Part shown: piece by piece, positions 37,149 to 51,708 of the stretch
Layout: every line of letters begins with the position of its first letter
How positions within the stretch are numbered: the first letter of the stretch is position 1
From: Arenicola marina
Taxonomy: Eukaryota; Annelida; Polychaeta; Arenicolidae
Length of the DNA stretch: 64,000 bases
Direction of reading: 5' to 3'
NCBI GenBank assembly: GCA_964019135.1
Contig: OZ025263.1
Span: 20,685,123-20,749,122 of the forward strand
The notes under the pieces: generated by a model
Databases searched by the model: none
Told to the model about the DNA's origin: nothing
The model's input: only the letters and a program-made list of their open reading frames with translations
Translations under genes and position numbers: made by a program

Positions 37149-40100
37149 TAAAATATTCATCTATTCCCAGCTTGCACCTCATCAACCAGCTCACGCGCTC
37201 GCTTCAGTGAATTCATGTTTTCACCCCGGGTTCAAGTACATATCATCAACAGGAAAAATAAAGTACATATGCACACAATATTAATTATGCATAGGTACCG
37301 GGACTAGTCGGACAACGCCAGTATTTTTATATGACACCCATAACATGTAGCTGGTTTATGATCCACCGGGGCCGCCGTGGCCGATCAAGAAAATCGATTA
37401 TTACACCAAATACTGACTTCGGGCAAAACTTGACTCCTTGCTGCACTGAAGTAGTGAGTTTTTCTCTCATGGGAACACAGTGGAGCAGACCCTTATTTCC
37501 ACTCCCTGACCTCCACTTCCCTACAATCTTATTTTTCGGAAGTAGGTTCATGCTGTTGTAATATTTAGCATGAGACTTTGTTGTCCTAGGTATAGCTGTA
37601 TTATAAAAAACGTGGCCTGGCGGGTCCAAGTTTGCGTGACCCAGTGTGTCGGTATAACTCAATTCTCACGCATATACTGCACAAAAATCGATTTCAAAGA
37701 TGGCAGATAGGCCATATTCTAAAACTGAAATGAGCTGCATTGTTTACCTAAATTCAAGATAAAGTAGTTGAAATAACTTTATATATTGATGGTAGCACTC
37801 AAATTGCTCTGGTCGAAATTTCGCTGGTTCCAGAAATCTAAGTATGGGTGATACAAGATAAAAATCAGGTTGTGCTTTCATGTTAGGGCTAAACATTGTT
37901 TCTGAATAGCTCACGCATTACTCACGTCTACCGTTTACTACAATAATCTATTTTGTGGGCTCCAACGTGAAAGCTTGACCAAAACGCACGGGTAAAGAAA
38001 AATAGCCTGAATGATGTTTAATGGAAATTTTATGAAATATAACCATCTGAACTATGGCTAAGAAATAATGGGTTAGTGGCTTCAAAGATATGCGTAACAA
38101 TTTCCAGACTCCGACAAGGATATATATAGGGGAGGGAGAACGGTTCAACCAAAATGAGTATGGTCTTCTTCAGGCGTAATTGCCACGAATTAGCTAAACA
38201 CAGCAAAGAGTCTATGTCTCCCATTTATCATATCATTAAATACACCACGTTCCATCGGACACTTGACAGACACCAAAGCCACAAGATGTCCCATGCAGTG
38301 TTCTCATTATAAAAATAGTCACTTCGATTCCTGGAACTATCATCAGAGTCCTTTTTGTGACTCACTTATGAGTTGTGGTTTTCGCGGTTTCTCCACATTG
38401 GCTAAAATAGCCCGCGAAGCGCTTGAAATAGACAAGGTAAACTGCTCGGACTGCCATATAAGGCGGGTGAGCACAACACACTGGGTCACTGGCGCCTTGA
38501 CGTCTGGTGCGACTTTAACGACCAGACTCTCCCCTGCGGTTTGTTTCACGTCCTACTTTGGATGGACCTCTAAATCTCTTTTTTTTGTCCTTGTTTTTCT
38601 TGTGTCACAATGAAATGGATGAAGCTGCCAAAAGTTCCTGTTTAAAGTCAAACTTTTATGTCCCATGTCTCCACATGGGTCTCATAAAATACTAATTGCC
38701 CCAGCTGCTCTGAAACTTCGCGGAAAGCCAGGCCGGTATCATATGTATAGCCTACAGGTATACCAAGACCATCCCAAGTCCGCTTCATCCACTAATAATG
38801 AAACTTGTCATTGTAAAACCATCTTTACTTCCATTTTTAAACCTGGAGTGATGCACTATTTCTGTTCGTGGTTAATTATAAGCTGTAAATGAAGTGTAAA
38901 TTACCTTTGTAAGAACAAGCGAAAGTGTAACATCTTATGATATTAACATGATAATGTAACAGGCAGGATTTATTTATAGATACCAAAAACTCATGTACTG
39001 AAACACGGTCAAAACTCACAAATTTGAATTCGCCTTGGCATGCTTATTAACCTCCATTATGCGGGCAAATTAAAATAATAATGGCAGAAATGTGTGGTAT
39101 ATTGAAAGCATTCGCGCAACATAGCAGCAATTTACCCTATTTGTTACTAGTATTGCCCAGTTGGCACGTAACGATTTTTTTATAGAAAGTTATCAGTGGG
39201 TTTTAGTACATACATCGCGAGGCCTGGTCGCCTGAAATCGGCATGAGATTAGCATCCCCGCAGTTTTACAACATGCAATGAAAGATAGGGTACTTACGGC
39301 TGGTGTGAAGTTGACTTTGATAGCAGCGACAGTGGTTTCCTTGCTGACCCTCCCTCCCCCACCACCCACCCCACCATGGGTGAGCCGGGGCGTCGAATTT
39401 CCCCAATGGTCGTTTACGCCTAAGCACTGCAAACAGAGGGCTCGCAGGGTGGCGAGATATAACGCGCCACCGACGCAGCTGTCCTATCAAAGTGACAGGC
39501 CAGTTAGTGTTTTAGTCAGCACCTCCCCTGGATGGTCAGCTACATGCGTGATTAATTGGGACATTTTTGGACGCCAGTTTTTGTTGTGTGTGACGCAGGC
39601 GGGGAGTGGGGTTGGGAGGGGGGGGAGGGGGGAGGAATGGGGACCAGAAAGAGAAGAGAGGAGAGAGGGGGGAGAAGGCGAGGGCAGAAGAACAGAAGGA
39701 GGGGCAAGTGATGGGTCAGCGTGGTCGCTATTGTACATATACCACGTAGCAAATGCTCTTTTTATGGGTCCATCAAAGGTGCTTGCGTTCCGTGCATGCA
39801 TGCACGGCTAATGAACCAGTATAGGTGGGGACGGTGTCTCGCCAGATGATTAACGTGTAGATATAGGCCTTTATATACGTCTGGAAGAGATGTGTGCTTC
39901 TCGGAATGCGCAGACAAACGTGAGGAGGGGTTGCAAAGGGGGTGGGGGGGGGGGGGCGTGGAAGAGTGGCGAGTTGCAATGCAAAATGGATTGAAATAAG
40001 CATCGGATGCGGCACAGCATGGGGCACACAAGATACTCGCCGTCTCGCTGTTCTGATAATGACGGAGCCGGGGTAGGATGGGAGGGTTTGTGACATGAAG

Positions 40101-43100
40101 GGGGAGGGGGGGATGGGTAGGGGGGGGGAGCTCACTCCTGCCTTTTGCTTGGCGCCATAGAGGGGGGTGGGCTGGGGTAGCGGGTAGAAGCCTGCGTGCG
40201 TGAGTGGCCGGGAGAGTATGATAGTGTGAAAAAGGAGTTGGTTGCGGGTGTACGCAAGAGGGGAAAGAAAGGTGGGTCAGACGATTGCTGACGGTAAGGT
40301 TGTTGGAAAGGGATGGGTTAGGAGTCGAGGATGGTGGGGAGGGGGGAGAGAGGGGAGGGGGGTGGGGAAAGGGGGGGGGGCCACTGTGGCGAGAGGTGCG
40401 AGAGGAGGGAGCCGGAGAGGGAGCGGGGAGGGGGTATAGACGGGGTTGCGGGGTGGGGCCTCCCGCACGTGTAGGTCGTTGACTACTTCACCCATTATCG
40501 CCCCTTTCACGAGCTGCCCATCCCCGCTATCTCCTCCCATTGTTAGCCACCCGCGGGGGTTAATGGCGACCGTCACTTGACAGCCCCAGCCCCCCCCTCC
40601 CCCCCCCCCCCTACACCCCCACCCACCACCACCACCCAACTGGCGAGCCTGGCATACCCTAGCCTCATAGATGTTACCCATACAGCCCACCGTCTGCCCC
40701 GGCCCGCCTCCCACCCACCCCCTTCTCCCCAACCCCTACTCCCGCCACCCCCTGAGCCCAGCAAGTCGTCCAAAAAACATAACAGGTGTTCACAATCACA
40801 ATCACCCTCTACATGTGCGGAGTTACGGCCACTGCTGGCGAATTAACATTTTAAATGCAATGCGAGTCTCTTTGGTGGTCGATTCCTATAAACAAGATTT
40901 GAAATTATCCGACCGGGGAGTGAGATTTTCCATTGCACATTGCACTGCTTCGGGAAGTGGTCAAAGGGAAGTGTTCAACATCATATGTATATATGTGTAC
41001 TTAATTTTACTTCATCATTGTCTGTCAATAGAACTTGTGTTAATGTTTATTGAGAATTTTATATTATGTCATTAAATAAAGCTGTAACTAATACTATATT
41101 AGCTTAACTTAACTAGTGATATATAAAATAATTTAGGCATCGGTACGGCATGTTATGACATTTAAAATTTGTAATCTTGCTTCCGTTTTACGCCCATTAA
41201 TTTATTTTAACAAATTGTAAATAATTGTTATAACTAAATCCGGTTCCTTCGTTAGCAAAGGAAGTTAAACAAGGTTCAATATTGTCAATAAGAAAGATTG
41301 GGAAATAATGAAGTATTTAATTGATAAAAGTCAAGAGGAAATAGTATTTTCACAACTGAGATTTCCGAAGATTCATGACGTTGATGCATCAGAGAGGCTT
41401 TGGCGACATAACGTCACTAATGGGTTTAAATAGGTTAGAAAAAGGTTACTGTCGAGTCGTTTATATGCCTACCTGTGATAAATAATGGCGGTTATTTACA
41501 TTGTGTTGTTGAGGCTGAAAGATGAGTTGGTCTGGATGTTCCCCCCGCCCCTACCGTGACATTTCACCTGCAATTTTTACGGTAATTACAGGGTTTTTTT
41601 CTTGTAATGATAAGCCAATTAAATATGGGAAAGTCAAACACATTATAATTGATTCCATGTTCAAGGGTTATTAGCAGTCATTATACTAACAGGAGCGTTT
41701 AATGGTTGATTTTAGTTTTGAAGTCTATGGGTGTGATCACCCCCCTCCCCCCCCTCCTACCCACCCCCAAACACACCCTGCCCCTCCCTCCCCCTCCCCG
41801 GCACCTGTCACCCTACACCTCCCCCCACCCCCTGAGAGCGTACCTCATGCATGTGGAGTATGAGGTGCGAACATATATTGAAATGAAAGGAGGGATGATA
41901 ATTTGAGTGTTTAGCTTAATGGCCCGGTCTATTAAATTGACATCGTGGTTTCTTGTTCATTTCCACACGGGCAAACGGCTTCTCTCGGTGATCAGAATTA
42001 GACCCACTGCCCTGCACGGTTCATTATCATTTGGCAAGTCCCACGCAGTTATAATCACCTACCGTGCTACCCGTATCTAGCGCCTCGCGGTAACCAACGA
42101 GCGCCCTGTCACAGCCCCCTCACACTTATCGATTGAATTCAACGGTAAAGGTCACTTAGAAGTGTAAACGGGGTGTTATTTACTTATACAAAGCACTTCT
42201 TTTGTTGTCGTTGTATGCAACACCTCTAATTTAATTTGAGCGAATTAATTTTTTCGTGTTCAAATGGTCATTAATAATGGTAGGACTCGAAACCAGTCGA
42301 TAAGATGGACGGCGTCGTGCGACCGGGGGAGGCGCGCGTGCGCAGTTGTACGTAAGAAGTGGGTATTAATAATAACAGTTGTTTACAGACTCTGATCAGC
42401 GCAGAATTCTCCCAGGGGAAGAAAGGGATGGGGTGGGTGGGGGGTCGGGGGGGGGGGGCATGGACTTGGATCTTAAAAAGAGGTTAGGCTCAAATGATGA
42501 TCACTGTGGACATATATTTCAGTTCAAAATGACGTGCATCAGCAATCTTTGGAGGTATATAGACATGCTGCATCTCTTTCACTGGCTGTAATGAGACAAA
42601 TGCACAACAATCGCAGTATATCTCTGGCTGAAGACGTGTGCACAGCGAAGTTACAGCCAAAGCAATTGCAAGCTTAAACCATAGCTACACATAAACAGGC
42701 CGGTGTTAGATCGGATTAATTTATACCAGAAATTGGTTCTAATCAAATCTTGTCAGCCCGTGATTATCACGGTCCTCATATAAATGTTTACAGAGCTTAA
42801 TTTTGCAGAGTACCCTTACAATCTTGGCACATGCCAAATTACGTGCATGGTAGTAGTATGCCATGAACTGGATCAGTTTTGTTAATTACGCATATGAATC
42901 TTCTTGAAAGTTGGAGTAATGGCCAATGGATTTGCCTTTCATACCGTCATGGGATCCGCTACAAAAGTGGCTTCCCGTTGTCCATTGCTCTCTGCTCTTG
43001 TCCTTTGTGCTCTGATATCCCATCATACTCGCGCTGTCACTTTCTTCCCCATGGGTCCATCTACCGATGATCGTCTGCCCCTCCCCCTCCCGGGCTGGCC

Positions 43101-43600
43101 ACACCCACCCCACCCCACCCCACCCCTCCCACCCCACCCCACCCCACCCCTCCCCATGGTAACCATCTCCATTCAACGGCCGGGGATCCCCCGCTTATCT
43201 CCAGCTCTTTGCTAGCTTAAGCCTCTGGCGACGATAATGAGCAACGTCCCGAGCGTTAATCGTCCACCGGATAACATCCATTGACTAAAACCCTTCGCCG
43301 TGACAATTGTAATCCCGGCGACAATTCTATCGCTATTCACGTATTATCGCTCAAACTAGCGACGCGTCGGGCGTTAAACAAACATTTGACTTTGTCGCGG
43401 GGATGATGCTATAAGCGCTAATTGGTCTTGTGAGAGTGAGATAGGACACAGCCGATAAAGGAGGTGGGGATAAAAAACCTTATCTCTTCAAAACATGAGA
43501 GTGTCGTGATAAAGACCGCGTGGACGGTTGGCGTGGACTGCCGTGGACCGGTTGGGGTAATTAGTGAAGCCGGGTCCGCTGTGGTCACCAAGCGTCCGCG

Positions 43601-43712
43601 CCACCGGCAGCACCAGCACCAGCGCCACCGGCAGCACCACCGGCCTCGTAGGCACCACCGGCAACGGCAGCACCAGCGCCAGCGCCACCGGCAGCGCCAC
43701 CAGCAGCGGCCG
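43601..43712. repeat. Degenerate GCCACCGGCAGCACCA repeat
   Basis: Imperfect trinucleotide and hexanucleotide repeats built on CACCGGCAG, CACCAGCAC and CAGCGCCAC. They make His/Arg/Gln-rich ORFs in one frame and Arg/Cys/Trp-rich ORFs on the other strand. I regard these as low-complexity artefacts. Confidence 0.75.
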
Positions 43713-44450
43713 ACACATTTGTCATCGTAGCCAGACGCCACCCTCTATCCCTTTATCGCCAATCTTCAACCCCCAGCCCCAACCACCCCCGACCCTCTCC
43801 CCCCACCTCAACTCCCATGCACCCCGTCCCTCCGCCTCCCTCTCGTCCTTATTGTGGGTAATCTTGGCCGCCACTGCTGGCAGGAACTCCTCCCTCCCCG
43901 GCCCTCCCAATCCCTTCCGATTCCTGCGGCACCAAGTTTGACAAAGAACTTTAATATATGGCCTGTCAATGACATCAGTTTGCTTTTGGCGAGCTGGCTG
44001 TGGAACTGACTGATACGCTAGCCAATTATCCTTTATGGGCAAATGGTAAATAATCCGCATGGAGTATTTGTAAACACTCATTATTGGAGCTTTTAGCACT
44101 ATTTAAGTATTCGAAATAATGTATTAGTTATAAGACACGGACGCTCCTTATTCGAGTTCGAGGGCTATGCCACTCCGGATCCTAGCCTAGTTTGCATCAT
44201 ACAAGAGTCCACCGTATGCAGAGATAGTACCACTGCTTCACAGCTTAAGCAAGCAATAATCTTTAACCACTCGTGTTAGCTAAATTGAGTCCGGAAACCC
44301 ACAGGTGCGCATTGAGAATGAATTGGAATTGGACGAAGCTTCCCCCAGTTCCTGAAGCCAGGCCGCTTTAAGTTACAAAGTTACAAACCAGTTACAACTA
44401 GTTAAGTTCAAAAAGTCTCAACCAAGTCTTATATTGACTGCATGGTACAG

Positions 44451-44536
44451 GTTGAGTTGGGGACTCGAACTGAAGATCTCTGCGTGTTGACGTCACAGTG
44501 TTGGAGACTATTCTACCATTGAGCGTTCAGCTGCCT
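44451..44536 (-). mobile_element. tRNA-like sequence (SINE head or tRNA pseudogene)
   Basis: On the minus strand the sequence reads GAACGCTCAATGGTAGAATA (A-box-like), then AGTCTCCAACACTGTGACGT, and then CAGTTCGAGTCCCC with a good B box (AGTTCGAGTCC). The order and spacing fit a tRNA-derived Pol III promoter, but the cloverleaf stems do not all pair. I see no tail or target-site duplication. Confidence 0.45.
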
Positions 44537-47500
44537 TAGAGTGTGCGGAAGGGGGTGAGGGGTGGATGGGCGTGGGACTGTCGGGAGGGTGTGAGGGTCG
44601 GGGTGGGGGTGGATGGGCGTGGGACTGTCAGGGTGGCGTGGGGCGGGGCTGCATGGAGTCTGGAGGAGGGTGATAAGCCATGGGCAGCAGCCACGCGCAT
44701 AAGTCACTGCCATCATCATTGTCTGCTCGTTAAAGCGACGGCGTGGACTGTCTGCCTGTCTGCCTGCCTGCTCGACCGACCGCGCGCCTCGTCGGTAAAT
44801 ACCCCCGCCCCCTGCAGTCCCCTCTCCCGCTCTCTCTCACCCATCAGCAGCGTCGATCTCTTCACATTAGGCCCCCAGTCCTGCCCTCGTCCTCCCCAGC
44901 TCTCCTCTCCCCACTCCCCCCCGCCCCTCACTTCCCCTCCCCTCGCCACAGCCCCAGAAACAATTACCTCATCAAGACACTCCTGATGAGGTCATCTGAG
45001 CAACGGGCAAGTCTGGCTGGCTAGTGGGGATGGAGGGTGGGGGAGGGGAGAGGGGGACGCGTGCATGAGGCTGGGTTATATGGCATTCGGTTTGAATGAG
45101 TGAAGTGGAGGATGCGCAGGGTGTGGGTGTGGGTAGGGGTGGGTAGGGGTGGGTGGGGGTGGAGGTCGGTGTTAATGAATTATGTGCGGCGCAATGAGGG
45201 CGTCCCATACCTCCCCACCTCTTCAACCCCCTACCCCCTCTACCATCCCTCCACCTCCTCTACCATCCCTCCACCCCCCTCTACCATCCCCCCACCCGCC
45301 CAGCCGCCTACCCCCCGCCCCCCATTACCCCTCAGTCTCCAGGCCGATCGGTCAATTTGTCTTCATGGCTTGGGGCGCTAATCAACGCTTTGCGCTGCCT
45401 GAAGGTACGTAAGGCCGAGGGTGTGAGAGTTAACCCCAACAACCCCTCCCTGCCTCCCCCTTCCTCCTCGCACCCCCTTCCTCCTCTTCCCTCACTCACC
45501 CGCTCTCCCGTGGACCCCGCTACCCGCTACCCCGTACCCCGCTACCAACCATCCCAAAGAAACCTAACATTTCCTACACCATTCACCGCCGCGGGATGTT
45601 TTCACTAAATATATTACACATCGATTAAACATGTTTTCCCCACGGCCACCCACGTAACTATAGCACAACTCGATTACCACTCAATCGATTTGTTCGATTG
45701 AGCAATACTGCGGAGTTGGCGTATTTGCTAAAATACGAACTCGTGTCATGACCTCATTAAGGTTTCGGGGAGATGTGTCCCGACGTAAAGGTCAGACAGA
45801 GGTCAGTGCTTAAGTGAGAACGGATTTGATTATAAGGTGACTTGTTCAGCCCAACGTGTATGGTCCAGATATGAATAAGGCCGTTTTTTACCCACACGCA
45901 GTGACACTGCTCCCTCCCTGTTAACCGCTCCTTCCGCTCCTACCATCAACCATTCACCATTCAACATGGATGGTTATTGTGATGGTGAACTATCTCAATG
46001 CATTTCATATTTTCCCACAGTCTTTTAAGCGCGAAAACAAGCGAAGAGTTTGGTTGGTTATTTTCTCACTGCAGTAGCGGCTGCGTGGCCGATAAATAAA
46101 AATGGTGGTGTGTGTTGTACGTCGTCTCCGGGTGAAATATACACACCGTCATAGAACGCAGGCTTCCTTTCTCGTTTCCACAAAGGCGTTTGTCATTTAT
46201 TACGCCCGAAAAAACAGAACCCCAACTGTCGTTTAGAGATTATACCAAGTACAGCAAATTTGTCTTAAAATGACTGTATTATTAATGTTCACCCTGCTGT
46301 ATTTAGTGGTCTGGCAATGTTTTCCATTTCCTGAAAGCTTTCCATTTGTTCGCACTGTTTTGCCATGACTTTTATCTCTAGTTTGACTGCCAACTCAAGC
46401 CGATCTTTTTTGCTCCGTTTTCCGTTTCTCTCATGCTTGGAAAAGTTATAGCGATACATGTATATAAGCATGCAGTCTCGGAGCATTGACTACATACCGG
46501 CCGTAAAAGATACTTTTTGATGCCCCTTTGCTGTTTACAGACATCTCAGTTTGTAATTTGCGTAATTCTGGCGTCGGCCACGAAAACCTTCCGAGGAAGC
46601 TGGGAGGAAGTTCAGTGTGAGCCGTTTCTCGCGCACTATGGACGCGCATGGTAATCAGGGGCTTGTCGTTTTCATGGCGCTGTTTTTTCCCTTCTTTCCT
46701 CGCCGGAAGTCGACACAATGAACGCCCACGACGCGAGTGAATTCGAAAATACGACCTGAAACGTCTTCATTGTGTTAAAGGAAGTTAATGTGGCGTTATA
46801 AGCAAGCGACATAATTTTAGTTTAAAGTTTGCCCGAGGGTTTTAAAGGCGACAATGCGAGCGTTGTTTGGCTGGGAAACTACTCCGAATGGTGTTTAATC
46901 ACCTCCATGTTCGCCCACACGACCACACAGGGGGACTGGAAGGGGGAATGGGGGAGGGGAGGGGGGGGTCAATCCACGATAAATGACGCGTCTTATGAAA
47001 TAAATGACGCGTCTAATACATAAATAACTGCCAAAGGAGCGAATACGTTTCATAATCACCTGTACCTTCTCGTGTCTGCGGCCGTTTAGACATTGGATTA
47101 AAACCAGCTTGCAGTTCCCAACTTCGCAACCTCTCCTAGATTCTTAGTTATCCCACCACATCTGCCTAGATGAGGGTGAGATGTGTTTTAATGCGACAAA
47201 CAAAAGCGGTTGAGCAGAGTTCAGGACAATAAATCACTACAGGCTAAACAGGTCAGGGCTTGCGGAACGGGGCAGTGTGTGGATGGGGGGGGGGGGGTGT
47301 CAGGGGGAGGGGAGTGGGGGGGTGGACATGTGCTTAGAACCCGTTGCTGTTCACTTCGTTGGACACGTTCAGTCGACTTGAAAAATCGCCCCCGTGAGCC
47401 CCAATAAGCAGTAGCCATTATCTTGAACGTCATTAACATGAACATTCCTCCTTGTTAAGGTGTCGTATCCTAATCAAGATGAGTCAAAACAGTAAATAAA

Positions 47501-47716
47501 CTACCGGGAAAACAACTGATATCGTTACAATTTTTGACGCCTCGAAGAAAAAAATAATTCTAATTTCGCGAGGCAGCCACACATATTTCAATGAGAACAT
47601 AACTTTAGACGCCATTCTAAAATCTGTGGCTACCATGTCGTCATGAATAATTAATTACAGTTTTCATTTGATAACGGAATATTTATTTAAATATACAAAA
47701 ATACAGTTGCACCAAC

Positions 47717-49516
47717 GGATACGTTATACAGACAACACACATGCCGTAGGTGGTGTACTGCTATGTTATACAGACACCACACATGCCACAGTGGTGTACT
47801 GCTATGTTATACAGACACCATACATGCCACAGTGGTGTACTGCTATGTTATACAGACACCATACGTGCCGTCAGTGGTGTACTGCTATGTTATACAGACA
47901 TCATACATGCCACAGTGGTGTACTGCTATGTTATACAGACACCACACATGCCGTCAGTGGTGTACTGCTATGTTATACAGACACCACACGTGCCGTCAGT
48001 GGTGTACTGCTATGTTATACAGACACCATACATGCCGTCAGTGGTGTACTGCTATGTTATACAGACACCATACATGCCACAGTGGTGTACTGCTATGTTA
48101 TACAGACACCACACGTGCCACAGTGGTGTACTGCTATGTTATACAGACACCATACATGCCACAGTGGTGTACTGCTATGTTATACAGACACCATACATGC
48201 CGTCAGTGGTGTACTGCTATGTTATACAGACACCACACGTGCCGTCAGTGGTGTACTGCTATGTTATACAGACACCACACGTGCCGTCAGTGGTGTACTG
48301 CTATGTTATACAGACACCACACATGCCGTCAGTGGTGTACTGCTATGTTATACAGACACCACACGTGCCGTCAGTGGTGTACTGCTATGTTATACAGACA
48401 CCATACATGCCACAGTGGTGAACTGCTATGTTATACAGACACCACACGTGCCGTCAGTGGTGTACTGCTATGTTATACAGACACCACACGTGCCGTCAGT
48501 GGTGTACTGCTATGTTATACAGACACCATACATGCCACAGTGGTGAACTGCTATGTTATACAGACACCATACATGCCGTCAGTGGTGTACTGCTATGTTA
48601 TACAGACACCACACGTGCCGTCAGTGGTGTACTGCTATGTTATACAGACACCATACATGCCACAGTGGTGTACTGCTATGTTATACAGACACAACACGTG
48701 CCGTCAGTGGTGTACTGCTATGTTATACAGACACCATACATGCCACAGTGGTGTACTGCTATGTTATACAGACACCACACGTGCCGTCAGTGGTGTACTG
48801 CTATGTTATACAGACACCATACATGCCGTCAGTGGTGTACTGCTATGTTATAGACAACACACATGCCACAGTGGTGTACTGCTATGTTATACAGACACCA
48901 CACGTGCCACAGTGGTGTACTGCTATGTTATACAGACACCACACGTGCCACAGTGGTGTACTGCTATGTTATACAGACACCACACGTGCCACAGTGGTGT
49001 ACTGCTATGTTATACAGACATCATACATGCCACAGTGGTGTACTGCTATGTTATACAGACACCACACGTGCCACAGTGGTGTACTGCTATGTTATACAGA
49101 CACCATACATGCCACAGTGGTGTACTGCTATGTTATACAGACACCATACATGCCGTCAGTGGTGTACTGCTATGTTATACAGACACCACACGTGCCGTCA
49201 GTGGTGTACCGCTATGTTATACAGACACCACACGTGCCGTCAGTGGTGTACTGCTATGTTATACAGACACCACACATGCCGTCAGTGGTGTACTGCTATG
49301 TTATACAGACACCACACGTGCCGTCAGTGGTGTACTGCTATGTTATACAGACACCATACATGCCACAGTGGTGAACTGCTATGTTATACAGACACCACAC
49401 GTGCCGTCAGTGGTGTACTGCTATGTTATACAGACACCACACATGCCGTCAGTTGTGTACTGCTATGTTATACAGACACCATACATGCCACAGTGGTGTA
49501 CTGCTATGTTATACAG
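47717..49516. repeat. 41/42-bp minisatellite, about 43 copies
   Basis: The unit is TGTTATACAGACACCACACG then TGCCGTCAGTGGTGTACTGCTA (42 bp), or a 41-bp form with GCCACAGTGG. A second variable site reads CACACGTG, CACACATG or CATACATG. About 18 units with CACACGTG contain a perfect CACGTG E-box. A block of five to six units repeats with a 953-bp shift (ending near 48421 and 49374). All + frames are open, giving ORFs of up to about 600 codons that are not genes. Confidence 0.97.
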
Positions 49517-51708
49517 CAGCCGTTATTTAACATTTGGCGTGACTGTACCCGCCGACTACCACCTCTTTTAGACACGAGATGTCACACCGATAACGAAAGG
49601 CCTTCTACTTAACCCGAGGAGTCCTCTTTCTACTCGTGTAATATGCTTATATATTTATACGCCGTAATTGCTTGCCAACATGGCCTGTCTAAACACGGTC
49701 GCATTTATATTGCCACTGATAAAGAGTCATGAAATTAACCTCTTTGTGTCGTTCTGACTCCCATCCTGACACCGTGAGATGCCCCCCCCCCCCCGCCCCT
49801 GTCACCCCGGACAGCCAATATACAACGCGTGTCACGGCTGTATGTAGACCTCACCCATCGTGCGCCGGCTCCAGAACCCACATTCTACCCGTCAGTCGCA
49901 TGCCATTAAAATGCTCACCCGATGATATATATATACATATATATATATAATATATATATATGCATGCGCGCCGGTGGTTCCTCTCCTTCCTGATGTTCCC
50001 ACCTTTGTATGTTAACTCCTTATATGCCATCAACACACGGAATCTCCGATCGAGGGAGCGCTGTCAGGCCGGCTAGCTAGCTAGCTATAGCCATGGCACA
50101 CCGCAAATGTTGTGAAAGAAATTAAATTGTGAAGCTGTACAATGTAACGTGTCAGCGGCAGTAAATGTCGTCTGCTACTGTGAATGGCGGCAAAAGAAGA
50201 CGCTCTCGAGATATGTCCAAAAAACACTGGACCCGTTTTACTGCATGTGTGCTCGAACACACTGCAGGCTTGAGGAGGTGCCCTGCTTCCGAAGGGATGG
50301 GTGTCAAAGATAAATGGAGGTGGGTAAAAAGTAGTCGCCACAACAGTATAGGAGGGCGTCTCGTGCGCGCGTTGCCATGCCTGTATGTATAGTAAGAGAT
50401 AAAGAGGGCTGGCGAGTATCCGAACCAAAGTAAATTGTGACAAAACCACGACACTGATCTGACCAGGAGCACACAAGAGCGACCGGTTAGATAACAGGTC
50501 CCTTTACAGGATACTATAGTATACTAGGCCGGCATCTTCACAGTGTCAACCCAAAACTGTTTTTATTCAAATTTATAGTCGTACGACTCATTGTGTTATG
50601 TGGTATTATAAGGTATTTATTTCAGTATTTCTTTTCTCGTAATTTTTATGTTATATGCTAATGTGTCTTGGTTCGTCCTGACAAACGTGTCACGTGAGAC
50701 TCCGGAAGGGAGGGAGTGGTGTGTGTGTGTGGGGGGGGAGGGGGGGGGGGTGTCACACGTCTGTTGTGTACACATGTAATATGTATATCTATAAGCTACA
50801 TCACATAACATCGCGGTACAGAACAGACAATGGCTGCATACCGTTGCATTGCATTCACTTTACTTGGAAGGCGGTCGAGGAAACGATACTGTTATGTGAA
50901 CTTGCCCATTGCTGCCAAATAATAGATAGATACATTTACTGCTACGATAACAACAAACTCCTGACCTTGACATATGACAAATGCGATAACGACGTTCAGC
51001 ATGAAGTGCGGTAGGCCCGGGGTGGGGGTGGGGGGGGCACTGTTATACATATCTGATGGGAGGGGGCGGGGGAGGGGGGGGGGTCCACGGGTGCCTTGAT
51101 GCCTCAGAGAGCGGATATTTGTGATGAAAATATACCCTTATAGAGCGGATATTATTTTAAAACGTGCGATCGGTGGGGGGGGGGGTGGAGGGGGGGGGGC
51201 GATGTGAAAATGTGCGTTCATAGAGCGGGTTGCCGCGACAAAAGGTCCCTTCGGAACGGAATTTGGTGGTAAAAAAGGGGCGCTTGTTTCCTGAACGCAG
51301 CTTAGCCGGCTACGGGCTGCATTCGCCCATCATTTAGGGCTTGGTGAACTAGTTTAAAACGCTTTGATTAATTGGTTCGAATTATTTTATTAAATTTGTC
51401 TCTCTGGGGCCACATTGAACTAATTCAGTAGAAATGTAAGCCTGCGAGAATGAAAAAAAAATGCCTCACCCACGTAGGTTTCCTATTAGTTTGTAAAACC
51501 TCTGGCGTCTCTCACTGACTTTGGCGGGCTTGCTTGTCGCCGACAGCTTTATGCGACTGCAACGTGCGACATTATCTGTAGCGTATAACAGATAACATTG
51601 TTTAGCCACTTGGCGACTGGCTTTGTATGTATCTATTTAATTGTATGGATCCTCTGCAGTAAATTATCATGTGCGTATCGGTATTGTTATTGCTGTCTGT
51701 GGGCGACC
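49517..51708. other. Gene-free stretch
   Basis: C13 run at 49782-49794, an (AT)n microsatellite at about 49923-49961, a GT then G-rich stretch at 50720-50750, and G-rich blocks at 51015-51090 and 51170-51200. No gene is recognised. The ORFs near 50081-50476 (-) and 50694-51014 (+) have no family signature. Confidence 0.55.
49923..49961. repeat. (AT)n microsatellite
   Basis: About 39 nt of alternating A and T with one C interruption, followed by GCATGCGCGCC. Confidence 0.85.

Larger units (their letters stand above)
37149..47716. other. Engrailed intron or 3' flank, noncoding
   Basis: No homeobox or other coding exon was recognised on either strand. G-rich blocks lie at 39595-39690 and 39940-40440, switching to C-rich at 40575-40760. 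C-rich blocks also lie at 41740-41835, 43080-43160, 44800-44950 and 45210-45330, with a G-rich block at 44545-44660. Between them are homopolymer-free stretches (about 37150-39100, 40850-41700, 41900-42400, 43200-43460, 45600-46900) that could hold enhancers. If the homeobox exon lies beyond the window, all of this is intron 1. Confidence 0.5.
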